A stretch of DNA of 64,000 bases from an uncultured Bacilli bacterium (GCA_934101595.1 CAKORR010000003.1:110385-174384), one strand, 5' to 3'; positions 50,578 to 58,211 are shown, counted from the stretch's first letter. Numbers and translations are program-made. The notes: generated by a model not told the origin, from the letters alone.

Positions 50578-50672
50578 CACCAATTCACTTAAAGGCGAAT
50601 TGGTACTAGTATCACACTAGTCAACCCCTTTTTATTCTTTGGGACAGTCTTCAGGGGGCTGTTCCTTTTTTT
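50578..50672 (+). ncRNA. Candidate small RNA with complementary G-rich loop
   Basis: About 95 nt, independently framed by a strong promoter and terminator in the recG upstream gap. Hairpin A: ACCAATTC-N10-GAATTGGT (50579-50604). Hairpin B: ACTAGT-ATCAC-ACTAGT (50605-50621). A CAACCCC-U5 linker follows. The terminator is GGGACAG-UCUUCAGGGGG-CUGUUCC-U7 (50641-50672), and its 11-nt loop (50648-50658) is exactly complementary to CCCCCUGAAGA of the RNA at 47693-47790 and over 10 nt to that at 45071-45154. The AGGGGGCU in the loop also equals the ribosome site of the 47458 gene. Confidence 0.8.
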
Positions 50673-50688
50673 GTGTATAAAAAAATGA

Positions 50689-51162
50689 CTATATAAGCCA
50701 TTGTAAAAAGCTAATACCCATTACACTTATTAAAAGCATAATTATACCAGCAAGTAAAACTCCACCCATAACAGCCAGAACACTCTTCTTAAAATCTAAA
50801 TTCAATAAACTTGCTGCTAATGTACCTGTCCACGCTCCAGTTCCCGGAAGTGGTATACCAACAAAAATAAGTAAAGCCCAGTAAACGCCATTTTTGGCTT
50901 TTTCTTCCAATTTTTTACCGCCGCTTTCACCCTTTTTTAAACACCAAGAAAAGAATTTGCCTATTACCTTTTTATCACTACCCCAAACCAAAACTTTTCT
51001 TGCAAAAAAGAAAATAAATGGTACTGGAACCATATTTCCAATTATACATGTAATATAGCTTGGTATTAAGGGAAGGCCCTTATAGGCTGCTATTGGAATA
51101 GCTCCTCTTAATTCAATAATTGGTATCATAGAAACTATGAATATATATAAATACTTTTTCAT
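50689..51162 (-). CDS. Small multidrug export-type (COG2426/DUF6695-like) membrane protein
   Basis: 157 aa. Conserved start 'IFIVSMIPIIELRGAIPIAAYKGLPLIPSYITCIIGNMVPVPFIFFFARKV' (ELRGAIP, GN), then 'WALLIFVGIPLPGTGAWTGTLAASLL' (PLPGTGAWTG) and terminal helices. The family is annotated 'small multi-drug export protein' on weak grounds. Single gene. Confidence 0.88.
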   Translation of the reverse strand: MKKYLYIFIVSMIPIIELRGAIPIAAYKGLPLIPSYITCIIGNMVPVPFIFFFARKVLVWGSDKKVIGKFFSWCLKKGESGGKKLEEKAKNGVYWALLIFVGIPLPGTGAWTGTLAASLLNLDFKKSVLAVMGGVLLAGIIMLLISVMGISFLQWLI

Positions 51163-51202
51163 TTTATCACCTATAGAAACAATTATAGCAAAAACAAAAA
51201 GT

Positions 51203-51244
51203 AAAAAAAAGGGTTTCTTTATTTTATAAAGTTAGAAGAAACCC
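51203..51244 (-). terminator. Intrinsic terminator of the endolysin gene
   Basis: Minus strand GGGTTTCTT...AAGAAACCC followed by T8; the stem includes the last codons of the gene. Confidence 0.8.
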
Positions 51245-52058
51245 ATCTATTTTTTATTTCAGATATTTTTATCCATTTGTCCTTTTTCACAATAGCTACG
51301 ACAGTTTTTCTTGGAAGTGGTGATTTTTCGCTCCAAAGATTATAATTAGTTCCAGGTCCATATCTTACATTTAAATTATCCGCATTAACATTTCCACTTT
51401 CATAAACAAAAGGCGGTCTAGATGAAGTAAGATAATTATTCGCAACATATGAATTTTCACTAATTTTAGCCCAACCATTTTTCAAGGAAAGCACTTTTAC
51501 TTTGGTGTTTTTTGGCAAATCATTTAAAAGCTTATATTTTACTGAAGGACCACTTCTTACATTTAAATTATCACAATTATAAACATATCTTATATTATCA
51601 TCAAAGCTTTTACCCTGCAAAAAAGGAAGTGGATCAACAAGTACGTTATTATGTTTTATTGAAATATGTAGATGAACTCCGGTTGAATTTCCAGTTGTTC
51701 CCATATATCCAATTACTTGCCCCTTTTTTATCCTTTGCCCTTTTTTAACAACTATACTTCCTTTTTTCATATGTGCATAAATCACAAGATAATCACCATG
51801 TGAAACATATACGTAATAGCCCGATCCATTTTTACTATAACCAGTACTTTTAACTACACCATCATCAATTGAAATTATATAATCAGCAGCATAATTTTTA
51901 CCAATCATGTCAATTCCACTATGACTATTACGTCCACTATTTCGCGTTTTATAATCACTAGTCATATAATGAACACCACTTTTTAATACGGGATTTTTAA
52001 CCGCTATTTTCGTCCTTATTACAATTACCTCCCTTCTTGCATTCATGAGCAATATCAT
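51219..52058 (-). CDS. Phage-type endolysin: M23 endopeptidase with two SH3b domains
   Basis: 279 aa if the ATG at 52058 is used; 52046 (ATG) is an alternative. A good ribosome site GGGAGG lies at about 52030, where only ATT or ATA codons follow, so the true start is unclear. No signal peptide. M23 motifs: 'SHSGIDMIGK' (HxxxD), 'YIISIDDGVV', 'YVSHGDYLVIYAHMKKGSI' and 'TGVHLHISIKH' (HxH) for zinc. Two SH3_3 domains follow ('NLNVRSGPSVKYKLLNDLP', 'NLNVRYGPGTNYNLWSE'). Overlaps the holin frame by 62 bp. It cleaves peptidoglycan cross-links. Confidence 0.88.
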   Translation of the reverse strand: MILLMNARREVIVIRTKIAVKNPVLKSGVHYMTSDYKTRNSGRNSHSGIDMIGKNYAADYIISIDDGVVKSTGYSKNGSGYYVYVSHGDYLVIYAHMKKGSIVVKKGQRIKKGQVIGYMGTTGNSTGVHLHISIKHNNVLVDPLPFLQGKSFDDNIRYVYNCDNLNVRSGPSVKYKLLNDLPKNTKVKVLSLKNGWAKISENSYVANNYLTSSRPPFVYESGNVNADNLNVRYGPGTNYNLWSEKSPLPRKTVVAIVKKDKWIKISEIKNRWVSSNFIK

Positions 52059-52281
52059 ATATGCTTCCAGTTGTAAGGCCAGACAAAGCCACTAAAATAG
52101 CCACCGTTAAACTATATTCTTCTTGTATACACACATAAATAATAGAGCCAATAATTCCTACTATAATATTTTGATATCTTATATACTTTTTCTTTGTCCA
52201 ATTAAATTTTTTTGTTAATTCGCCAAATAGAAAGGCAACAATCGGTGTAACTGCAGCTATTATAAATTCAAGATTAATAAT
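51997..52281 (-). CDS. Phage-type holin, no canonical start codon
   Basis: A 94-codon frame from ATT (52281-52279) to TAA (51997-51999). Three hydrophobic segments ('FIIAAVTPIVAFLFG', 'NIIVGIIGSIIYVCI', 'VAILVALSGLTTGSIYDI') and a charged C-terminus, the pattern of phage holins preceding endolysins. AGGGTGAT (52287-52294) ends 5 bp before ATT ATT. The frame is preceded by two stops. Either ATT is used as a rare start, or a frameshift links it to the ATG/GTG in the neighbouring frame (GTG ATG, 52287-52292). Confidence 0.7.
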   Translation of the reverse strand: MINLEFIIAAVTPIVAFLFGELTKKFNWTKKKYIRYQNIIVGIIGSIIYVCIQEEYSLTVAILVALSGLTTGSIYDIAHECKKGGNCNKDENSG

Positions 52282-52344
52282 AACATCACCCTATTTCTAA
52301 TATAGTATATGGCGTATTAAGAAAAGGACTTAATTAATACATAC

Positions 52345-52372
52345 AAAAAAAGTTGATTTCTCAACTTTTTAT
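52345..52372 (-). terminator. Intrinsic terminator of the 52369-53463 gene
   Basis: Minus strand AAAAGTTGAGAAATCAACTTTT followed by T's. Confidence 0.8.
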
Positions 52373-53463
52373 CTATGAAATACATGTAAATAATTACCAA
52401 GCTTTAACTTATCATTATTTTCATAAATTACGGAGTACTCACTTCCATTTTCTAATACCTTTTTTACAGGATTATCACTTACTTTGTTAGCTACATACTT
52501 ATTCATATCTATCTTATACAAATTTCTACTAATATCGATAATATATAATTCCTTGCTTAAAATATCTTGGTCCTCATGAAAGAACAAATAATTTGCATAT
52601 AATATTTCTCCGTTCGATGTTTTTAACACGTTATCAACGTCTCCGTATCTTAGTGTTCCATCATATCTAATAAGCCATTCATTTTTTTCAATTGGTTTAA
52701 ATTCTTCTAAAACTCCATTTAAAACAATACTATTTTTATACTTATAATATACATTGTCTGTGCTTTTTAAATAAAGCTCAGAATCCATAACGCTAAAATA
52801 ACCTATTTCATCAAACTTTTTAGATGACACTAGTTTTATATAATCTTCTTCTACGCTTATGTCCTTTTTATCTTTTAGATTTTGATAAACGCCTGCATAT
52901 GGATACTCCGATATGTATACTTTTCCGTCAGTAGTTAATACTGCATATCCAGCATAAAATGAAAATTCCATAATAGCTAATTCTTTTGCGTTTGATATTT
53001 TTTTTATAGTGTAACTTTTGTTTTCAGTGATATTTCTTATAACGACTTTGCCATTCTCGATACTTGCACTATATTGAATTTCTGTTAATTGGGGATCGCC
53101 ATTATTATCAACATTGTCGTAGTCTTCATAGCCTTCAGTAAATTTAATAGTTGTATCTTTTTTTATCTCTAAACTTCTTATAGGATAATAAGGATAATCA
53201 CTTAAATAATCATTTTTACTATAAGTTTTTACCTTTTCTTCTTTAATCTCTAAATCATCTTCTTTAGGTTTAGTGTTATTATCTTTATCATCGAGTTTGG
53301 TGTCTTTTGATACGTCGCTATCAATCTTTTTATTATCTTGTCTATTTAAGAAAATATATGTTCCCATTGACAAACCAATTATAATAATTGCAATAACCAA
53401 ATAAAGTGCCCACTCAACCTTGTTAGTTTTTAGTTTTTCATCACTTAATTCTTCTTTTTTCAT
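52369..53463 (-). CDS. Membrane-anchored protein behind a poly-G promoter
   Basis: 364 aa from the ATG at 53463 (AGAAGGAGAT upstream). Cytosolic charged N-terminus, one membrane helix ('WALYLVIAIIIIGLSMGTYIFL', residues ~18-39), a Lys/Asp-rich linker, then an extracellular beta-rich domain ('TTIKFTEGYEDYDNV', 'EYPYAGVYQNL', 'KSTDNVYYKYKNSIV', 'GTLRYGDVDNVL', 'LYIIDISRNLYKID') that may form a propeller. No family recognised. The 9-G run in the promoter makes ON/OFF switching plausible. Confidence 0.7.
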   Translation of the reverse strand: MKKEELSDEKLKTNKVEWALYLVIAIIIIGLSMGTYIFLNRQDNKKIDSDVSKDTKLDDKDNNTKPKEDDLEIKEEKVKTYSKNDYLSDYPYYPIRSLEIKKDTTIKFTEGYEDYDNVDNNGDPQLTEIQYSASIENGKVVIRNITENKSYTIKKISNAKELAIMEFSFYAGYAVLTTDGKVYISEYPYAGVYQNLKDKKDISVEEDYIKLVSSKKFDEIGYFSVMDSELYLKSTDNVYYKYKNSIVLNGVLEEFKPIEKNEWLIRYDGTLRYGDVDNVLKTSNGEILYANYLFFHEDQDILSKELYIIDISRNLYKIDMNKYVANKVSDNPVKKVLENGSEYSVIYENNDKLKLGNYLHVFHR

Positions 53464-53485
53464 AAATCTATCTCCTTCTATTTTA

Positions 53486-53515
53486 ACTATACCCCCCCCC
53501 GGCTTAATTCGTAAA
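53486..53515 (-). promoter_or_regulatory. Promoter with a 9-G tract in the spacer
   Basis: Minus strand: -35 TTTACG (53510-53515), 18 bp, -10 TATAGT (53486-53491). The spacer ends in G9 (53492-53500). In this AT-rich genome a 9-base G run is unusual. Slippage would change the -35/-10 spacing. Confidence 0.7.
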
Positions 53516-53516
53516 C

Positions 53517-53550
53517 AAAAACATATGCCTATTCGCATATGTTTACGCAC
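53517..53550 (-). terminator. Orphan hairpin upstream of the poly-G promoter
   Basis: Minus strand AACATATGC-GAATAG-GCATATGTT followed by TTTGTTT. There is no minus-strand gene ending here, so it is an insulator or a remnant. It shares TCGCATATGTTTACG with the rubrerythrin terminator. Confidence 0.6.
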
Positions 53551-53679
53551 TTTTTACAAAAAATGATAAAATTATTAAAGAGGTTATCCTTGACAAAATT
53601 ATAGCATATATTCTTTTAAATTTATATCTGTTATTTTTATATTTACATATGTTAAGATGACTATAATGGATGGTGTGTT

Positions 53680-55143
53680 ATGGAAATAGGATTTGATAAT
53701 GATAAGTATGTAAAAATACAAAGTGAAAAAATTAAAGAGAGATTTAAATTATTTGATAAGCTATATTTGGAAATAGGTGGAAAGCTGTTTGACGACTACC
53801 ATGCAGCTAGGGTTTTACCAGGATTTCAAAAAGACGCAAAAATAAAAATGTTTGAAGAATTAAAAAATGATTTAGAAATTATTTTTTGCATAAATGCTAA
53901 TGATATAGAAAAGAATAAAATTAGAGCTGAATTCGGAATCACTTATGACGTAGAAGTAATGCGCTTAATTGACAATTTAAGAAACCTTGGTTTTACAATT
54001 AACAGTGTCGTAATTACTCTTTATAATAATCAGCAAAGTGTTGATAATTTTATAAAGAAACTAAAAAGGCATAACATAAAAACTTATATACATACTTTTA
54101 CAAAAGGATACCCAACTGACGTTGATACTATTGTAAGTGATATCGGTTACGGAAAAAATCCATATATAGAAACAGAAAAGAAATTAGTGTTGGTAAATGC
54201 TCCCGGACCTGGAAGCGGAAAACTTGCAACTTGCTTATCACAACTATATCATGAACACAAAAGAGGTATAAATGCTGGATACGCGAAATTCGAAACCTTT
54301 CCTGTATGGAATTTACCCTTGAAGCATCCAGTCAATATGGCTTATGAGGCTGCTACGGCTGATTTAAAAGATGTAAATATGATTGATTCATTTCACTTAG
54401 AAAAATATAATATCCAAGCGATTAACTACAATAGAGACCTTGAAATGTTTCCAGTATTAAAAGCTATATTAGGAAAAATTACTGACTCTGAAATATATAA
54501 TTCTCCAACTGACATGGGAGTTAATATGGTCGGAAATTGTATTATTAATGATGAGGTTGTAAGGCTTGCTAGTAAAAAAGAAATTGTGAGAAGATACTTT
54601 AATGAAATGACTAATTATAAAAAAGGATTAGTTGATATAGATGTACCTGAAAAAATCAAATTATTAATGAACGAACTAGGAATAGATGAAAAAATATTTA
54701 AAACTGTTGAAGTTGCAAGAAAAAAATCTAAAGAGAAAAAATCTCAAGTCGTTGCAATCTGCGTTAATAACATAATTTTGACAGGAAAGGAATCAAAACT
54801 CTTAAGTGCTCCCAGCGCCCTAGTTTTAAATGCAATTAAAAAGTTGAGCCACATTCCAGATAACATTGATTTATTAAGCCCTGCAATTTTAACACCTATA
54901 TTAGAATTAAAGCCTAATAAAAAGAGTCCTTTAGATTTGCAAGAAGTATTAATCGCATTAAGCATTTGCTCTGTTACTAATCCTACCGTAAAGCAAGCCT
55001 TATCTCATTTAAAAGATTTACAAAATTGCGAAGCACATGCATCTTATATGGTTACAAACGGAGATTTAAAAGCCCTAAAGAATTTGAAAGTCGAATTGAC
55101 TTGTGATCCTGAGTTCCATTCCGAAAACTTATTTTTAGATTAA
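53680..55143 (+). CDS. DUF1846 family protein
   Basis: 487 aa. Family hallmarks: 'GFDNDKYVKIQSEKIKERF', 'FDKLYLEIGGKLFDDYHAARVLPGFQKDAKI', 'LVNAPGPGSGKLATCLSQLYHE' (P-loop-like), 'GINAGYAKFETFPVWNLPLKHPVN' and 'YNRDLEMFPVLKAIL'. Widespread in anaerobic Bacillota, function unknown; a P-loop and a C-terminal helical region are suggested. A TATAAT lies at about 53662. Ends in a terminator. Confidence 0.93.
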   Translation: MEIGFDNDKYVKIQSEKIKERFKLFDKLYLEIGGKLFDDYHAARVLPGFQKDAKIKMFEELKNDLEIIFCINANDIEKNKIRAEFGITYDVEVMRLIDNLRNLGFTINSVVITLYNNQQSVDNFIKKLKRHNIKTYIHTFTKGYPTDVDTIVSDIGYGKNPYIETEKKLVLVNAPGPGSGKLATCLSQLYHEHKRGINAGYAKFETFPVWNLPLKHPVNMAYEAATADLKDVNMIDSFHLEKYNIQAINYNRDLEMFPVLKAILGKITDSEIYNSPTDMGVNMVGNCIINDEVVRLASKKEIVRRYFNEMTNYKKGLVDIDVPEKIKLLMNELGIDEKIFKTVEVARKKSKEKKSQVVAICVNNIILTGKESKLLSAPSALVLNAIKKLSHIPDNIDLLSPAILTPILELKPNKKSPLDLQEVLIALSICSVTNPTVKQALSHLKDLQNCEAHASYMVTNGDLKALKNLKVELTCDPEFHSENLFLD

Positions 55144-55180
55144 AAAAGAGCTAAATAGCAAAAACTATTTAGTTCTTTTT
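55143..55180. terminator. Bidirectional intrinsic terminator
   Basis: AAAAGAGCTAAATAG-CAAAAA-CTATTTAGTTCTTTTT, about 14 bp of stem (one G-T pair) between converging genes. Confidence 0.85.
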
Positions 55181-55594
55181 ACATTTATAACTAGAATTTT
55201 TAATTAATTCAACAAATCCATTTTCGGATAATTTAAAATTGTAAGGTAAATCTATTTTCATATTATCTATATCAGATTTGTCTAAAAAATATGTTGCTGT
55301 TATATTTTTATCTTCTTTTTTATAAGACGCTTCAACGTTATTTTCATTGTAATTATCATACAAGTTTTGAAAAGATGTATATTCACCATTTAATGTATCA
55401 TCATTTTCATGCGTTTCAGAAATAACAGAATAAAATTTATATACTTTCGCAGAATCAAAACTAAATTCTAAAGTTTCACTCTTTTTATACGGAAGATCTT
55501 TAAATTCTTTTACACATGTATAATCATATTTTTCTTTTTTTTCACATCCACAAACCAATAATGTGATTACTAACAATATAGCAAACTTTTTCAT
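55169..55594 (-). CDS. Small lipoprotein, DUF1307-like
   Basis: 141 aa from the ATG at 55594 (AGGTGAT, 3 nt before). Lipobox 'LLVCGC' about residues 10-15. The remainder is a single beta-rich domain ('ETLEFSFDSAKVYKFYSVIS', 'NITATYFLDKSDIDNMKIDLPYN'). Comparable to YehR-like lipoproteins; function unknown. Confidence 0.75.
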   Translation of the reverse strand: MKKFAILLVITLLVCGCEKKEKYDYTCVKEFKDLPYKKSETLEFSFDSAKVYKFYSVISETHENDDTLNGEYTSFQNLYDNYNENNVEASYKKEDKNITATYFLDKSDIDNMKIDLPYNFKLSENGFVELIKNSSYKCKKN

Positions 55595-55654
55595 ATTATC
55601 ACCTATCATAAATATTATAATAAAAATATTTAATTTTAACAACGAAATAAATAA

Positions 55655-56194
55655 TTAATTAGCATTATCAATGATTTTTTTTACAGTTCTACTTGTTCTA
55701 ATAGTTATATCATTTTTTATTTCTTTACTGGCAGAGTTAATCCACCAGTTAGACTTACAATAGTCTTTTAATCGGAAAGACCAGAATATAACATTTTTAT
55801 ATACTAAAATTTTATCTATATTCTCACTAGGCTTACCAAGTTTATCACAAACTAAATTAGCAGTAACATTTGGCATAGCAAAAATCAAATTATCATAAAT
55901 ATCTTTGTTTTTACTATCCCACCAAATAGGTGAATTATTTATAATATCTTTTAATTCTTCCACAGTGATAATTAATATTGGAATAGAAAGATTAAAATTT
56001 TTCTTAACTAATTCAATAATATTTTCGCTAATTTTATTAATATCGAGATTGCTATCAAATATAACATTACCACTATTAAGCACTGTTTTAACATTTAAAA
56101 AGCCTGCGCTCTCCATACATTTTTTTAAATCAATCATGGATATTTTATTTTTCCCACTTATATTAATTCCTCTTAAAAGAGCAACATATTTCAT
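55655..56194 (-). CDS. DUF1697 family protein
   Basis: 179 aa from the ATG at 56194, 1 bp after the previous stop. Family core: 'KYVALLRGINISGKNKISMIDLKKCMESAGFLNVKTVLNSGNVIFDS' (YVALLRGINVGGKN...M..L......G...V.TY.NSGNV.F). The C-terminus 'VIFWSFRLKDYCKSNW' is also conserved. Unknown function; often next to small accessory genes. Confidence 0.92.
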   Translation of the reverse strand: MKYVALLRGINISGKNKISMIDLKKCMESAGFLNVKTVLNSGNVIFDSNLDINKISENIIELVKKNFNLSIPILIITVEELKDIINNSPIWWDSKNKDIYDNLIFAMPNVTANLVCDKLGKPSENIDKILVYKNVIFWSFRLKDYCKSNWWINSASKEIKNDITIRTSRTVKKIIDNAN

Positions 56195-56195
56195 T

Positions 56196-57149
56196 TTAAT
56201 ATTCATCCCCTAACTCTATATTCCACTTTGGCGGATACATATATTCTATTTTGGATTTTTTGGGAATATAATGCTTTTTTATTTTTTTACGATTTGACTT
56301 GATATTAGGAAAAGCTACCCGACAATATTTGTCTAATTCGCAAAATATATTTTGGCAATCTATTAATTGTAAAGGCCTATTACCAAGTCTTTTAAAATCT
56401 AATTTTAACCTATTAAACTCTTCATCTTGATGAATATACATATACTTTATAATTTCTTCATAAGACATATTTCCTGTATCGATAAAGCACTTTTTTATTC
56501 CCCGTAGCGAACCTGGGCCAGCGACTGTAAATTCGTCTTCTTTCCAATTAACAACTTCACTATAATTTATATCTGTTACTAACTGATATGCCATAAAATT
56601 TCCTATTAAAGGATAACTTTTTAAAATTAAAAATGCATCTTTCATTTTTTTACATTTAGGTAATGTCTCTCCTATTTTGTCTATATTAAACATTTTATCA
56701 AGAAGTGCTAAATGATTATCATGTTTTCTATGATAGCCGAAAGCTTTGTTGGCACAACTAATGTAAGCATCATTATAAATTTTTATGCCATTTGATAAAG
56801 CGTTTTCAAGAACTTTAGAATATTTTTTTCTATCAAAATTTTCTAGTGTAATGTCGCCAAATTCATTCATTAACAATTCCCAAGTCGTTTCTTTATTAAA
56901 GAGTTTAAAAAGAATAATTCTAAATAACATATTAGCTTCATTGTAACGCCTGCCATTATAAATAACATTTTTTAGCAAATATTGACTAACTCTATCATTG
57001 ACTCTATAACTATTACAAAATTTATATTCTTTTAATATGGCATCATCAGTTAACTTAGTCGCCATTTTATTGAGCTTTTTTAGAAAAATATTTTGCCTTT
57101 CGCAAGCAAAGTACCAATATAAATCATATATTTCTTGACGTTTCTTCAT
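56196..57149 (-). CDS. Putative DNA base hypermodification protein (5-hmdU kinase / aGPT-PPlase helical family)
   Basis: 317 aa. 'YDLYWYFACERQNIFLKKL', 'TDDAILKEYKFCNSYRVNDRVSQYLLKNVIY', 'EANMLFRIILFKLFNKETTWELL' and 'VVNWKEDEFTVAGPGSLRGIKKCF' correspond to the helical family 'nucleotide kinase/5-hmdU DNA kinase or glutamyl-putrescinyl-thymine pyrophosphorylase', first described among phage base-modification genes. No other thymine-modification gene is seen nearby. Start overlaps the flavodoxin gene by 26 bp. Confidence 0.75.
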   Translation of the reverse strand: MKKRQEIYDLYWYFACERQNIFLKKLNKMATKLTDDAILKEYKFCNSYRVNDRVSQYLLKNVIYNGRRYNEANMLFRIILFKLFNKETTWELLMNEFGDITLENFDRKKYSKVLENALSNGIKIYNDAYISCANKAFGYHRKHDNHLALLDKMFNIDKIGETLPKCKKMKDAFLILKSYPLIGNFMAYQLVTDINYSEVVNWKEDEFTVAGPGSLRGIKKCFIDTGNMSYEEIIKYMYIHQDEEFNRLKLDFKRLGNRPLQLIDCQNIFCELDKYCRVAFPNIKSNRKKIKKHYIPKKSKIEYMYPPKWNIELGDEY

Positions 57150-58050
57150 ATTTTTCTCCTACAAGTTTTCCATACCTTACACAATAAGATGTTAAACAAT
57201 CTCTTTTATTTCCTAATATATGATCCATTTGATTCGCAACATACTTAAAATTACACTTCATAAAATGAGAGAAAATATATTCATGCTTTTTAATTTGATC
57301 TTTATACTTATAAAGAAAATCTCTAACTGGAGAAGAAATATTAAAGACCCATATTGGACTTACAATATAAACTTTTTTAAATTTTTTTATATCGACATCA
57401 ATATTTTCTATATTCATTCGCCATTTATGCATGCCAAATCTTCCACACCACCAAAAGCCATGAGTTCCCTGGGTTTTTTCTTTTGTTTTCAATTCAACAA
57501 TATTTGCTCCTATTTCATTTGCTTCTTCGTATGCAATTTTTTTGGTATATCCCATTCTAGAAAAATAAACGACAACACAATCATTATTCTTCCCTACATT
57601 GTTATATTTGCTAATATCTAAAGAAAATCTTGATTGAGTATAAAATATTATTGTTATTAAACCAATTATAAATTGTAAAAATCCAATAATAAAATAACTT
57701 ATTGATAAAAAATTAGTTGGTAATATAATAAATTGAATAGTTATCCACATCATTAAAGTTATTCCAAATATTGTACCTAATATAAAACCTAATTTTTTAT
57801 CTTTAATTATTAAATATGATGCTATTAAATTTGATATACCATTTACAATTAGTAAAGATATTCCTGAAAATATATAGTTTTGAAATAGGATATCACTAAA
57901 TGGAAGTACATTAAAATATGGTAGCATTGTATCCATTTTTAATAACTCACCTGTTGGATCTATAAACATGCATATACTACCATATAATGCCCCTATTCCA
58001 ACAAGCAAGCACCAAAATAATAGTATTTTCTTTGTTTTTTTGTATCTCAT
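57124..58050 (-). CDS. Four-helix membrane domain fused to a flavodoxin-like domain
   Basis: 308 aa from the ATG at 58050 (TGAGGT upstream). Four hydrophobic segments in residues ~8-145 ('ILLFWCLLVGIGALYGSICMF', 'IFSGISLLIVNGISNLIASYLI', 'LGFILGTIFGITLMMWITIQF', 'IIGFLQFIIGLITIIF'). A flavodoxin-like domain follows: 'CVVVYFSRMGYTKKIAYEEAN' (FMN phosphate loop), 'GADIVE..KEKTQGTHGFW', 'KVYIVSPIWVFNISSPVRDFL'. The combination is unusual; the flavodoxin should be cytosolic. 3' end overlaps the next gene by 26 bp. Confidence 0.75.
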   Translation of the reverse strand: MRYKKTKKILLFWCLLVGIGALYGSICMFIDPTGELLKMDTMLPYFNVLPFSDILFQNYIFSGISLLIVNGISNLIASYLIIKDKKLGFILGTIFGITLMMWITIQFIILPTNFLSISYFIIGFLQFIIGLITIIFYTQSRFSLDISKYNNVGKNNDCVVVYFSRMGYTKKIAYEEANEIGANIVELKTKEKTQGTHGFWWCGRFGMHKWRMNIENIDVDIKKFKKVYIVSPIWVFNISSPVRDFLYKYKDQIKKHEYIFSHFMKCNFKYVANQMDHILGNKRDCLTSYCVRYGKLVGEKYEETSRNI

Positions 58051-58100
58051 ATCCATACCTCATTTTGATTTTATCATAAGAAAAATATATTTCAACAATA

Positions 58101-58123
58101 AAAAAAGTTCGATATAATCGAAC
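58101..58123 (-). terminator. Intrinsic terminator of tRNA-Thr
   Basis: Minus strand GTTCGA-TTATA-TCGAAC followed by T7. Confidence 0.85.
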
Positions 58124-58135
58124 ATATTTACAAAA

Positions 58136-58211
58136 TGGTGCTGGAAATAGGACTCGAACCTATGACCTACGCGTTACGAGGGCGTTGCTCTACCAACTGA
58201 GCTATTCCAGC
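58136..58211 (-). tRNA. tRNA-Thr (anticodon CGT), CCA encoded
   Basis: 76 nt including CCA. Acceptor stem GCTGGAA/TTCCAGC, discriminator A, D arm GCTCAGTTGGTAGAGC, anticodon loop CTCGTAA giving anticodon CGU for ACG, T arm with TTCGAGT. The last pair of the anticodon stem (31-39) is C-C, a mismatch. Otherwise regular. Confidence 0.93.

Noticed and set aside
45093..50658. CTTCAGGGGG copies as ends of an insertion sequence
   Set aside because: No transposase or direct repeats lie between them, orientation is mixed, and each sits in a hairpin with a U tract.
51219..52281. Full prophage around the lysis cassette
   Set aside because: No integrase, capsid, tail or replication genes within the flanking kilobases; recG and chromosomal membrane genes lie on either side.
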